A stretch of 49,810 nt of DNA from an uncultured Lachnospiraceae bacterium (GCA_947382415.1 CANCYO010000016.1:1-49810); one strand, 5' to 3'. Shown: positions 7,523 through 15,814, counted from the stretch's first letter. The notes: generated by a model not told the origin, from the sequence alone. Made by a program: numbers and translations.

Positions 7523-8713
7523 ATGTCAGTACCACGCTTTGTCATAAAGAAAAACATGAATAAGTCCTCCGTGACTGGAAAAAGTATGCAGAATTTTTTG
7601 ACGGATGCGGTGCTTAGGGACGTCTGTCTCAGAATAACAGGGCAAGAAGAGTACACAGTTGATTTTGTTGGTAATGACTATGAGGACGATTGCCTGCCTG
7701 AGTCATATAATAAAGGCAGACTTGCAGTGTTGAAGTATGGTGATAAAAATGCATTTATAAGCTTTTCAGAGGAGGAGGCCAAAGGCAGAAATTCCGCTGT
7801 TCAAAGTGTCGGAACTGCGTTCAATATCTATTATCAGAGTGAAGCTGAGAATAAAGAACTGTATTACTATTTTCTGGGAGCGGGGGTAAGGTTTCAAACA
7901 GAGTTTTTTATGAATGCGTATCGGCAGATGCAGACTATTGGTTTCAGATTTTTAAATGCTGAAGTGTTGGATTTGGCTATAGTATCATATGGCTCGGTTG
8001 AAGACTTCATATCTTCCAGGAAAATTGCGGCCCAAAAGAACAGGAGTAATAAGGCTTCTTATGTTACAAAAGAAAGATTCAAAGATATTGAGATTTATGG
8101 CAAGACATACGGGGCGAACAAGTACGATGCAGCGATGCTTGGCTTCACGGCATCTGTATTGGCTAAACGGCATGGACAGCATATTACTCTGTATGAAATA
8201 CTGGAGAAAAATCTGCGGCATATGCCGGAAAGCTGTGCCAGGACGCTTAAACTTATGGGAAATGTGGATATTGTTCCTACAGATTTGGAATTTGACAGAA
8301 AACAGTTTACAGAAAACAACAGTCTTCGTTCTCCGCGGTATAAATCTAATCTGCTTGGCAGGGTAGGCATAAAGCGCTGTGCATTGTGCAATTGTGAGAT
8401 TCCGGAGATTATACAGGGTGCGCATGTTTGGCCGGTAAGCATAATTAAAAAGCAGCCTTTAACCTTTGACGAACAGTTGAGGCATGCTATTAGCGGAGAT
8501 AATGGGATTTGGCTGTGCGAAAATCATCACAAGTTGTTTGATGAGAATATCATACGTTTTGATAACGCTGGGAAATTAGATATTAGTGGGGTAGGTAAAG
8601 CGGCACGGGCGTTCATTATGAAAATCACGGATGAAGACAGAATTCCTTCAGTTTATCATTCCGCCGGATTTTTTGAATATTTGGCTCTGCGCAATAGAGC
8701 TGCTGGCCTGTAA
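7523..8713 (+). CDS. HNH restriction endonuclease, partner of the fused methyltransferase
   Basis: 396 aa. The C-terminal part is an HNH nuclease: zinc-binding CALC (286-289), GAHVWP with the general-base His301, then NGIWLCENHHKLFD with Asn327, Cys332, His335 and His336, followed by the usual LDISG strand. The first 280 residues are not recognised and probably hold sequence recognition. It lies 25 nt downstream of the methyltransferase in the same direction, with its own AAGGAG site, as expected for the restriction subunit of a type II system. Pairing of an HNH enzyme with a fused double adenine methyltransferase implies an asymmetric target and cleavage at or beside it; the actual site cannot be predicted here. 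Confidence 0.85.
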   Translation: MSVPRFVIKKNMNKSSVTGKSMQNFLTDAVLRDVCLRITGQEEYTVDFVGNDYEDDCLPESYNKGRLAVLKYGDKNAFISFSEEEAKGRNSAVQSVGTAFNIYYQSEAENKELYYYFLGAGVRFQTEFFMNAYRQMQTIGFRFLNAEVLDLAIVSYGSVEDFISSRKIAAQKNRSNKASYVTKERFKDIEIYGKTYGANKYDAAMLGFTASVLAKRHGQHITLYEILEKNLRHMPESCARTLKLMGNVDIVPTDLEFDRKQFTENNSLRSPRYKSNLLGRVGIKRCALCNCEIPEIIQGAHVWPVSIIKKQPLTFDEQLRHAISGDNGIWLCENHHKLFDENIIRFDNAGKLDISGVGKAARAFIMKITDEDRIPSVYHSAGFFEYLALRNRAAGL

Positions 8714-8810
8714 ATCCTGAATATAAATTTGGTAAAGTCGAAGTTGGGCGCCAACAGGGAGGATGCCAGGAGGCAGAACAAAGGTTAAGAGATAGCGGGA
8801 GTGGATGAAC

Positions 8811-10337
8811 ATGGGAAAAAACGGAATTATGTTGCTGCTTTTGGCGGCGGTACTCCTGTCCGGCTGTGGAAATGGTGCCGGAAATGGTGCCGCAACAGAT
8901 GCCGGAATAAATGCTGAAATAAATACTGAAATAAATATCGGAGCAGATGCGCTGCAAAATACGCCGGACGCTATAACAGAGCAAAGCGCAGAAGCAGAAC
9001 AGGAGACAGAGCAGAATGTCCTTTTGTATGGCAGAAGCCCTGTGTCTTATGATCTGGAGTCGTTGCCTGCCATGGAGAACGGTTTGTATGCACTCTGGGA
9101 GGGCAGAGTGTATTTCAGGCAGTACACGGACAAGTCTCTGGCGGAGGGCGGTCTGTGGGCCGATTTTGAGCCCCTTGAGGGCGTGGAGAAAGCTTTGATG
9201 TGCATGGAGCCTGACGGCGGAATCACGCAGACGGGAGTGGACAGCGGAGACGGACCTTTGTTTGTCGTGAACGGCAGGATGTATTCCCAGCGTTGTGAGA
9301 ATGATACCTACAGAGTGTATTCCTGCGGGCTGGATGGAAAAGAGGTGGAGGAGTATGCCTCCTCCCGGGTACTGGCCGAAAAGAATGGCAGGATCATTTG
9401 CCGGACAGCGGAGGGAGGCCTGTCCCTGATCGATACCAATACTGATGCCAATACTAATACTGATACCAATGCCGATATTGATGCCGGTACGGATACGGTT
9501 GCCGGGCGGGAGCGTGTTCTGGTGGAGGACAAGGCTTATTATCTGGATGCTACGGAGGAAGAGGTGTTTTTCTACGGGTATCAGATGAGTGAAGAGACTG
9601 AGAGGGAGGAACTTGTTTTGTGCGCCGTGGATTACGAGGGAACGGTCACTGTTCTGAAAATGATCACCCGGCAGGAATATCTGGATTGTATGGGTGAGGA
9701 CGCGATGTATGAGTATCCTATGGACATCCCCTGCTTTCGATGTATGGGTGATACGCTTTACTTTTCCACAGGTTCTTATAACGGTAATGCCCATATGTAT
9801 TCCGGAGGGCCTGTATACAGTATGAAAAAAGACGGGAGCGGCTGTCGGGTGGAGGCGGTCTCCGGCTGGGAATATTTTTATGTGTATGACGTTGGGGAAG
9901 ACCGGGTTCTATATTATGTGGATTCTGAGGCGATCCGCACGTCGCCGGAGGACACAGGGATACGGCCTGTCAGTTTGCGGGGACAGAACATACCGGATAT
10001 CACGCTGCCTCCGCCCTATGCGGCGTATGACAAACCTTATTTGCATGGCGAGAGCAATGCCATCCTTTGGTATCCCGATACCTCCGGTATCTGTTATGTG
10101 CTGCTTTCCGGGGAGGAGAGCGCCGGGCTGTCCATCGACGCCTATGTGGACGGCAGCCGGATGCAGAAGATATCGGAATTTGATCTTGTGGACGGAAAGC
10201 TGTTTTTTACTGTGACGGATCTGAGTTACAATCGGGAGAGCAGCATCGGCTGGCGGGATTATTATGACCGGGGCCGCAGTGTATGCTATTGCAAAGAGCT
10301 TAGGAGCGGAGAGATCCGCCTGCTCTATGAGTATTGA
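8811..10337 (+). CDS. Repeat-containing lipoprotein of unknown function
   Basis: 508 aa from ATG 8811 (GGGAG at 8797-8801, 9 nt away; the ATG at 8805 is too close to that site). The signal peptide ends in LLSGC, so the protein is lipid-anchored outside the membrane. The mature N-terminus is low-complexity (NGAGNGAA, then INAEINTEINIG), coded by 12-bp tandem repeats, and a second Asn/Thr/Asp-rich repeat lies at about residues 208-226. The rest alternates short beta-strand-like segments with turns (RVYFRQY, DNDTYRVYSCGLDG, KLFFTVTDL), suggesting a beta-propeller like those in DUF5050-type proteins; this is an impression, not a match. It stands alone between the nuclease gene and the AraC regulator. 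Confidence 0.7.
   Translation: MGKNGIMLLLLAAVLLSGCGNGAGNGAATDAGINAEINTEINIGADALQNTPDAITEQSAEAEQETEQNVLLYGRSPVSYDLESLPAMENGLYALWEGRVYFRQYTDKSLAEGGLWADFEPLEGVEKALMCMEPDGGITQTGVDSGDGPLFVVNGRMYSQRCENDTYRVYSCGLDGKEVEEYASSRVLAEKNGRIICRTAEGGLSLIDTNTDANTNTDTNADIDAGTDTVAGRERVLVEDKAYYLDATEEEVFFYGYQMSEETEREELVLCAVDYEGTVTVLKMITRQEYLDCMGEDAMYEYPMDIPCFRCMGDTLYFSTGSYNGNAHMYSGGPVYSMKKDGSGCRVEAVSGWEYFYVYDVGEDRVLYYVDSEAIRTSPEDTGIRPVSLRGQNIPDITLPPPYAAYDKPYLHGESNAILWYPDTSGICYVLLSGEESAGLSIDAYVDGSRMQKISEFDLVDGKLFFTVTDLSYNRESSIGWRDYYDRGRSVCYCKELRSGEIRLLYEY
8868..8891 (+). repeat. Perfect 12-bp tandem duplication inside the lipoprotein gene
   Basis: GGAAATGGTGCC occurs twice in a row (8868-8879 and 8880-8891). Three further imperfect 12-bp units of the type ATAAATACTGAA follow at about 8907-8942. 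All keep the reading frame. Confidence 0.85.
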
Positions 10338-10412
10338 CGAGAGCTCTTGGCGGGACGTTCCGGCGGGAGCGGATGGAAGCTCTCTTTTTCGTGCAGATAT
10401 AGAGAGGATTTA

Positions 10413-10421
10413 TGGTATAAT
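10413..10421 (+). promoter_or_regulatory. Extended -10 promoter for the AraC-type regulator
   Basis: TG-G-TATAAT, 52 nt upstream of the start codon. No clear -35 element is seen at the matching distance. Confidence 0.4.
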
Positions 10422-10472
10422 ATGTTCTATACTGTCACTGTAAACAAATGTGTGTAAAAGGAGGAATCTGAA

Positions 10473-11330
10473 GTGGAATGGGTTGACGGCTTAAATCAGA
10501 GCATGAAGTACATTGAGGAGCATTTGGCGGATGAGATCGAATATGAGCAGCTTGGACGGATTGCCGGCTGTTCCGCCTATCATTTCCAGAGAATGTTTAC
10601 TTATATGGCGGGAGTTCCACTGGCAGAGTATATCCGAAGGAGAAGAATGTCTCTGGCGGCGGTGGATATACAGGGCGGTAAGGAGAAGATTGTCGATATT
10701 GCAGCAAAATACGGGTATCAGTCGCCGACAGCTTTTAACAGAGCCTTTCAGTCCGTTCACGGTATTGCCCCGTCGGCGGTCAGGGGCGAGGGCGTATCGG
10801 TAAAGTCGTTTCCTCCTATTACATTCAGAATCGCAGTGAGAGGAGCGGAAGAGATGAATTATCGAATTGAGACAAAGGAAGCGTTTCGGATTATCGGTGT
10901 GTCTGCGCCACTGGAGCAGGACATTGAGAAAAACTTCGGGGTTGTGCCCGGCATGTGGCAGGAGGCGGCAACAAACGGAACGATTCAGAAGCTGGCAGCC
11001 ATGATGGACACTCCGCCTATGGGGCTTTTGGGAGTGAGCGCCTGCAATGATCAGGAACAGTGGAAATATTTTATTGCCGTGTCCAGCACCAAAAAGGATG
11101 ATGCATTTGAGGAGTATATCGTGCCTGCGGCTACCTGGGCGGTCTTTCCCGGATCGGGAACCAATCAGTCGGTGCAGGAGCTGGAACAGCGCATTGTAAC
11201 GGAGTGGCTGCCCACCTCAGGGTATGAATATGCCAATGCTCCTGATATTGAGGTCTATTTAAATCCGGATCCCCAGAACGCGCAATATGAGGTGTGGATA
11301 CCGGTAATTCCCAAACAGTCTGATCGCTGA
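10473..11330 (+). CDS. AraC-family regulator with GyrI-like effector domain
   Basis: 285 aa. Residues 8-105 form the double helix-turn-helix DNA-binding domain of AraC/XylS regulators: LGRIAGCSAYHFQRMFTYMAG, then IVDIAAKYGYQSPTAFNRAFQSVHGIAPSAVR. Residues 125-280 form a GyrI-like (SOUL/AraC effector) domain that in relatives binds small hydrophobic ligands: YRIETKEAFRIIGVSAPL ... YEVWIPV. The regulatory domain sits C-terminal to the DNA-binding domain, as in the Rob/GyrI-like group. The start is GTG at 10473, 8 nt after AAAAGGAGG. No obvious target gene is next to it; a decayed gene follows on the other strand. Confidence 0.9.
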   Translation: MEWVDGLNQSMKYIEEHLADEIEYEQLGRIAGCSAYHFQRMFTYMAGVPLAEYIRRRRMSLAAVDIQGGKEKIVDIAAKYGYQSPTAFNRAFQSVHGIAPSAVRGEGVSVKSFPPITFRIAVRGAEEMNYRIETKEAFRIIGVSAPLEQDIEKNFGVVPGMWQEAATNGTIQKLAAMMDTPPMGLLGVSACNDQEQWKYFIAVSSTKKDDAFEEYIVPAATWAVFPGSGTNQSVQELEQRIVTEWLPTSGYEYANAPDIEVYLNPDPQNAQYEVWIPVIPKQSDR

Positions 11331-11390
11331 TGTGCCTGTAGTTCAACCGGTGTCGGCAGCGGGAGGCAGGGTGGAATCTCTGGTTGCGAA

Positions 11391-11429
11391 GGAGGGTCAC
11401 AACATGGTATTTTCTGTGTCTGACCCTCC
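11391..11429. repeat. Inverted repeat downstream of the AraC-type gene
   Basis: GGAGGGTCA (11391-11399) and TGACCCTCC (11421-11429) form a 9-bp perfect stem with a 21-nt loop. There is no T-run on either side, so a terminator role is uncertain. The left arm contains the stop codon of the decayed minus-strand gene. Confidence 0.5.
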
Positions 11430-11800
11430 GAAAGAATCAACAGAAGATGAAACATAATAATCAAAATAGCCCAAAAGTTCTGAGATGTCCCGCCTGAAAA
11501 TATCATCAGGCATTGCACTGGGTAAATCTTTCAATACAGCTATTATTTTTTTAAAATATATTTCGCTGAATACTCAACCTCTCTATAATGAATTCTCGGA
11601 TTAAATTCTTTTAGCATTTGAAGCGATTTTTCAACAACTTCCTGTGAGATAGAATACTTAATTATATCTCATCTCCCATTACCAATTTCGCATAAAAAAA
11701 ATTTACACTTATTATGATATGCAAATTCCAGATGGAAAGCAATCTGTTTTGCGTTTTGGATTATTGCCTGTGTTGATGGTTGTAAATTCCCGAAGAATTT
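11397..11800 (-). pseudogene. Decayed gene of unknown function
   Basis: Reading the minus strand gives protein-like sequence in more than one frame: FFGNLQPSTQAIIQNAKQIA and on to FLCEIGNGR, an in-frame TGA, then DIIKYSISQEVVEKSLQMLK to YSAKYILKK, a stop/frameshift, and in another frame AVLKDLPSAMPDDIFRRDI to the stop at 11397. At least one nonsense change and one frameshift are needed to join them, and no start is visible. The 5' end runs into the ecfA1 promoter region. Product not recognised. It is AT-rich, unlike the ecf genes next to it, and fits an eroding accessory insertion. Confidence 0.5.
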
Positions 11801-11808
11801 AGTACAAT
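11780..11808 (+). promoter_or_regulatory. Candidate promoter of the ecf-truA operon
   Basis: TTGTAA (11780-11785) and TACAAT (11803-11808) are 17 nt apart. The resulting leader is about 110 nt and contains the short repeats at 11838-11910. Confidence 0.45.
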
Positions 11809-11837
11809 AGGGGACGGATGGCATACGGGAGCATATG

Positions 11838-11910
11838 CACAGGTGATGTGCAGGTGATGCGGCGCACAGGTATGCGGTCACAGGTAATGCGCAGGTAATT
11901 GCAGGGAATA
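11838..11910 (+). repeat. Imperfect short repeats in the ecfA1 leader
   Basis: Five imperfect copies of a CAGGTGATG/CAGGTAATG motif at 9-17-nt spacing sit immediately upstream of the ecfA1 ribosome binding site (GGAGGG, 11912-11917). They look like small-scale slippage products; similar ACAGG-type repeats precede the permease gene at 37570. Confidence 0.5.
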
Positions 11911-11926
11911 CGGAGGGAACACGGTG

Positions 11927-12805
11927 ATGCCGAATATCATCAAGACGCGGGATCTCACTTATGAATATATCAGGCGGGATGAAGAAGGAAACGTGGAGGG
12001 AATCACCACGGCGGTGGATCATGTGACCCTGGACATACGGCCGGGAGAGTTTATAGCGATCCTGGGGCATAACGGCTCCGGGAAGTCTACGCTGGCCAAG
12101 CATATCAACGCCATATTGAATCCCACGGAAGGGACGGTGTGGGTAGACGGAAAGGACACATCCGATGAGGATGCGGTCTGGGATATCCGCCAGACTGCGG
12201 GCATGGTATTCCAGAATCCGGATAATCAGATCATCGGTCAGGTGGTTGAGGAGGATGTGGGATTTGGCCCGGAGAACATCGGAGTGCCGACGAAGGAGAT
12301 CTGGGAGCGTGTGGAGGAGAGCCTTCGCGCCGTGCGGATGTATGCATATCGCAAACATTCGCCAAACAAGCTTTCCGGAGGGCAGAAGCAGCGTGTGTCC
12401 ATCGCGGGCGTGTTGGCAATGCATCCCAAGTGTATTATCCTGGATGAGCCCACTGCCATGCTGGATCCCAACGGACGGAAGGAAGTCATTCGCGCCGTGC
12501 GCGCTCTAAACGATGTGGAGCAGATCACGGTTATTCTGATCACGCACTATATGGAAGAGACGATTTATGCCAATCGGGTGCTGGTCATGAACGAGGGTAA
12601 GATTGCCATGGAGGGTACTCCCAGAGAGATATTTTCTCAGGTGGAGCGACTCAAAGAGCTGCGGCTGGATGTGCCGCAGGCGACGCTTCTGGCGCATGAG
12701 CTCAGATGCAGGGGACTGAATCTGCCCACGGGGATTCTCACGGCACAGGAACTGGTGGATGAAATAGGAAAGATCAGCCGGAAAGGAAATGCAAATTGTC
12801 CATAA
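11927..12805 (+). CDS. ecfA1: ECF transporter ATP-binding protein A1
   Basis: 292 aa ABC ATPase of an energy-coupling-factor transporter, which powers uptake of vitamins or metals through exchangeable substrate-binding S components. All motifs are present: Walker A GHNGSGKST, Q-loop FQNPDNQI, signature LSGGQKQR, Walker B IILDEPTAMLD and the switch His in LITHYMEE. Q-loop spelling FQNPDNQ is typical of EcfA. Start ATG 11927 is 9 nt after GGAGGG; a GTG precedes it at 11924. It overlaps ecfA2 by 10 nt. With ecfA2, ecfT and truA it forms the standard Firmicutes order. No S component is encoded nearby. Confidence 0.95.
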   Translation: MPNIIKTRDLTYEYIRRDEEGNVEGITTAVDHVTLDIRPGEFIAILGHNGSGKSTLAKHINAILNPTEGTVWVDGKDTSDEDAVWDIRQTAGMVFQNPDNQIIGQVVEEDVGFGPENIGVPTKEIWERVEESLRAVRMYAYRKHSPNKLSGGQKQRVSIAGVLAMHPKCIILDEPTAMLDPNGRKEVIRAVRALNDVEQITVILITHYMEETIYANRVLVMNEGKIAMEGTPREIFSQVERLKELRLDVPQATLLAHELRCRGLNLPTGILTAQELVDEIGKISRKGNANCP

Positions 12806-13644
12806 TTTTAGATCATGTAAACTATATATACGGAGCGGACACACCCCTGGCGGTGCATGCGCTGAAGGATATCTGCCTGCAGATACCGGACGGACAGTTT
12901 GTGGGTATCATCGGACATACGGGCTCCGGCAAATCTACGTTAATGCAGCATTTGAACGGACTGGAGCGGGCCACCAGCGGACATATTTATTATAATGGTG
13001 AGGATATCTATGACGACGACTACGATATGAAGAAGCTGCGCAGCAGGGTGGGACTGGTATTTCAGTACCCGGAGCATCAGCTCTTCGAGATCGATGTATT
13101 CACGGATGTGTGTTTTGGGCCTAAGAATCTCGGGCTTTCCAGAAAGGAAGCGGAGCTTCGGGCCTATGATGCGCTGCGTAAGGTGGGACTTCCTGACGAG
13201 CTGTTCTACCAGTCTCCCTTTGAGTTGTCGGGAGGGCAGAAGCGGCGGGTAGCCATTGCAGGGGTGCTTGCAATGAAGCCGGATGTGCTGATATTGGATG
13301 AGCCCACGGCGGGGCTGGACCCCAAAGGACGTGATGAAATTTTGCAGCAGGTGAAAAAGCTGCAGCAGGAGACGGGTATGACGATCCTTTTGGTGTCACA
13401 CAGCATGGAGGATGTGGCGGAGTATGTGGAGCGCATTATCGTCATGAATCAGGGCAGTGTGCTGTATGACGACACGCCCAGAAATGTCTTTGCACACTAT
13501 AAGGAACTGGAGGAGATTGGCCTTGCGGCTCCCCAGGTCACATATATTTTACATGAGTTAAAGAAAAACGGACTGGATGTGGACGCCGCTGCCACCACCA
13601 TCGGTGAAGCGGCCGAAGGAATCATGCAGGCACTGCGCAGATAA
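12796..13644 (+). CDS. ecfA2: ECF transporter ATP-binding protein A2
   Basis: 282 aa, the second ATPase of the ECF module, expected to form a heterodimer with EcfA1. Walker A GHTGSGKST, Q-loop FQYPEHQLF (the FQYPEHQ form is typical of EcfA2), signature ELSGGQKRR, Walker B LILDEPTAGLD and switch LVSHSMEDV. It starts with TTG at 12796 inside the end of ecfA1 (10-nt overlap), indicating translational coupling. ecfT follows after 8 nt. Confidence 0.95.
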   Translation: MSIILDHVNYIYGADTPLAVHALKDICLQIPDGQFVGIIGHTGSGKSTLMQHLNGLERATSGHIYYNGEDIYDDDYDMKKLRSRVGLVFQYPEHQLFEIDVFTDVCFGPKNLGLSRKEAELRAYDALRKVGLPDELFYQSPFELSGGQKRRVAIAGVLAMKPDVLILDEPTAGLDPKGRDEILQQVKKLQQETGMTILLVSHSMEDVAEYVERIIVMNQGSVLYDDTPRNVFAHYKELEEIGLAAPQVTYILHELKKNGLDVDAAATTIGEAAEGIMQALRR

Positions 13645-13652
13645 GGGGTTTT

Positions 13653-14456
13653 ATGCTACGAGATATCACTTTAGGACAATATTATCCAACTGAATCGGTG
13701 ATTCACAGACTGGACCCCCGGGTCAAGCTGGGAACCACGGTGCTCTATATCATTTCGCTGTTCTGTTTTCGGAATTTTGCGGGCTATCTGCTGGCTGCTC
13801 TCGGACTGGCGCTTGTGATCAGGCTTTCCGGGGTTCCCTTCCGGTTTATGGTAAAGGGCATGAAGAGCATTTTGTTTTTGCTGCTGATCACGGTGATTTT
13901 TAATATCTTTCTGACTCCGGGAACGCCCGTGGTGAGGCTGTGGAAGCTGACGGTGACCCGGGAGGGAATTGTGCTGGCTGTGACTATGGCGGTCAGACTG
14001 TCTCTGCTTGTTATCGGCTCCTCGGTGATGACGCTGACCACCACACCCAACAATCTTACGGATGGTATGGAGAGAATGCTGCGTCCCTTAAAGATTTTTA
14101 AGGTACCCGTACATGAGGTGGCCATGATGATGTCCATTGCGCTGCGCTTTATCCCGATCCTGCTGGAGGAGACTGACAAGATCATGAAGGCGCAGATCGC
14201 CAGAGGCGCGGACTTCGAGAGCGGCAATCTGTTCAGGAGGGCCAAGGCCATGGTGCCTCTCTTGGTGCCTCTGTTTGTCTCCGCCTTCAGACGTGCCAAC
14301 GATTTGGCCATGGCTATGGAGGCCAGATGCTACAGGGGCGGAGAGGGGCGCACCAAGATGAAGCCGTTAATCTATCAAAAGAGGGATTATCTGGCTTACT
14401 TTGCAGTCTTTTGCTTTCTTGCGGCAAGTATCGCTGTGGGAAGGATTGTATTTTGA
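13653..14456 (+). CDS. ecfT: ECF transporter transmembrane protein T
   Basis: 267 aa membrane protein that couples the EcfA1/A2 ATPases to an S component. N-terminal LGQYYPTESVIHRLDPRVKL is characteristic of EcfT. Hydrophobic helices lie at about 25-65, 75-90, 110-130 and at the C-terminus, and the long cytoplasmic coupling helices carry the two family Ala-Arg/Arg-Gly motifs (AQIARGADF near 185 and EARCYRGG near 225). It begins 8 nt after ecfA2 and is followed by truA after 51 nt. Confidence 0.95.
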   Translation: MLRDITLGQYYPTESVIHRLDPRVKLGTTVLYIISLFCFRNFAGYLLAALGLALVIRLSGVPFRFMVKGMKSILFLLLITVIFNIFLTPGTPVVRLWKLTVTREGIVLAVTMAVRLSLLVIGSSVMTLTTTPNNLTDGMERMLRPLKIFKVPVHEVAMMMSIALRFIPILLEETDKIMKAQIARGADFESGNLFRRAKAMVPLLVPLFVSAFRRANDLAMAMEARCYRGGEGRTKMKPLIYQKRDYLAYFAVFCFLAASIAVGRIVF

Positions 14457-14507
14457 TGCAGAGAGGGACGAAAGAAGCGGAAGCGGTGGAGAGATAAGGA
14501 GCGGGAT

Positions 14508-15272
14508 ATGATATCGGCTGATGAAAGGAATACACGGCGCATTCTTTTGACAGTGGCTTATGACGGCACCAATTATCACGGTTGGCAGCTACAGAACAAC
14601 GGAATTACCATTGAGAGTGAGCTGAACCGCTGCCTGTCGGAGCTGTTCGGGGAGAAGATCGCGGTGACCGGCGCCAGCAGGACGGACGCCGGCGTACATG
14701 CGCTGGGGAATCTTGCGGTATTTGACACGGTTGCCCGTATGCCTGCGGAGAAAATGGCATATGCGCTGAACCAGCGGCTGCCGGAGGATATCCGGATTCA
14801 GCGTTCCCGGGAGGTGGCGGGAGACTGGCATCCCCGGCACTGCGAGAGCAGAAAGACCTATGAATATCGAATCTACAGGGGGGAATTCCCGCTGCCCACC
14901 AAACGCCTGTACGCGCTTTTTGTTTACCGCAGGCTGGATGTAGAACGGATGCGGGAGGCCGCTTCCTATCTGGTGGGGGAACATGATTTCAAGAGCTTTT
15001 GCCAGACGGGGGCCCAAGTGGAGAGCACCGTGCGCAGGATTTATGAGCTGACGGTGGAGGAGCAGGGGCAGGATCTGGTGATCCGCGTCTGTGGGAACGG
15101 CTTTCTGTATAATATGGTGCGCATTATCGCAGGTACTCTGTTGGAAGTGGGCGAGGGCAGGAGATTGCCCCGGGATATGCAGACCATACTGGACAAAAGG
15201 GACAGAGCTGCGGCAGGTCCCACAGCTCCGGCACATGGGCTGACGTTGGTGAAATATGATTGGGACTTTTGA
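14508..15272 (+). CDS. truA: tRNA pseudouridine(38-40) synthase
   Basis: 254 aa, close to the usual TruA length. It converts uridine to pseudouridine at positions 38-40 of the tRNA anticodon arm. The catalytic Asp60 is in GASRTDAGVHALG; other conserved parts are YDGTNYHGWQ (18-27), RTYEYRIYRG-like RKTYEYRIYRG and FLYNMVRIIAGTLLEVG near the C-terminus. AAGGAG precedes the ATG. It is the fourth gene of the ecf operon. In many Firmicutes rplM follows; here a MarR-PNPOx pair is placed between them. Confidence 0.97.
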   Translation: MISADERNTRRILLTVAYDGTNYHGWQLQNNGITIESELNRCLSELFGEKIAVTGASRTDAGVHALGNLAVFDTVARMPAEKMAYALNQRLPEDIRIQRSREVAGDWHPRHCESRKTYEYRIYRGEFPLPTKRLYALFVYRRLDVERMREAASYLVGEHDFKSFCQTGAQVESTVRRIYELTVEEQGQDLVIRVCGNGFLYNMVRIIAGTLLEVGEGRRLPRDMQTILDKRDRAAAGPTAPAHGLTLVKYDWDF

Positions 15273-15301
15273 TTGCTTTTCAGACAGGGGTATGTTATAG
15301 T
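15273..15301 (+). promoter_or_regulatory. Promoter of the MarR-PNPOx operon
   Basis: TTGCTT (15273-15278), 17 nt, TATAGT (15296-15301) with an extended TG at 15293-15294. The -35 begins directly after the truA stop codon. Confidence 0.6.
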
Positions 15302-15308
15302 TAAACTG

Positions 15309-15320
15309 TTCTATATAGAA
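15309..15320. promoter_or_regulatory. Candidate MarR operator (perfect palindrome)
   Basis: TTCTATATAGAA is a perfect 12-bp palindrome just after the expected transcription start, and its half TGTTCTAT is repeated at 15323-15330. MarR regulators bind such palindromes and commonly repress their own promoter, so autoregulation is likely. Confidence 0.5.
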
Positions 15321-15364
15321 GTGTTCTATTGAGAAATATTAAGAATGATCATGAGGTGTTTACT

Positions 15365-15814
15365 GTGGAGACAAAAGGCGGATTTTATATCACTCAGATC
15401 AAACAGCTGCAGGATAGGATATTTGAAAGGCTGTTGGCGGAAAACGGTATTGAGATAAGCGGCGGTCAGGGGCGGATTCTGTTTATTCTGTGGAAGAGAG
15501 ACAGGCTGACGGTCAGCGAGATCAGCAGACAGACCTCTCTTGCAAAAAATACGGTTTCCATAGTGGTGGACGGAATGGTACGCAAAGGTATTCTGGAGAG
15601 GAACATCAATCTCGAAAACCGCCGGCAGACTATCATATCCCTCACGGAATACGCGCAGTCTCTGCGGGAGCGGTACGAGACGGTGTCCCGGCAGATGAAC
15701 ACTCTGTTTTATCAGGGTTTCTCGCAAGCGGAGCGGGAGACTTTTGAGCTGTTTCTCGAAAGAATACTCCGGACACTGACGCAGGCTGAACTTGCGTCTG
15801 ACAGATCAACATGA
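15365..15814 (+). CDS. MarR-family transcriptional regulator
   Basis: 149 aa from GTG 15365, which has GAGG 8 nt upstream; a TTG at 15329 would add 12 residues but overlaps the operator region and has no ribosome binding site. The winged helix-turn-helix is clear: GGQGRILFILWKRDRLTVSEISRQTSLAKNTVSIVVDGMVRKGILERN, then the wing NLENRRQTIISLTEYA, with dimerisation helices at both ends. It probably represses itself and the FMN-type gene 15 nt downstream. Ligand unknown. Confidence 0.9.
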   Translation: METKGGFYITQIKQLQDRIFERLLAENGIEISGGQGRILFILWKRDRLTVSEISRQTSLAKNTVSIVVDGMVRKGILERNINLENRRQTIISLTEYAQSLRERYETVSRQMNTLFYQGFSQAERETFELFLERILRTLTQAELASDRST

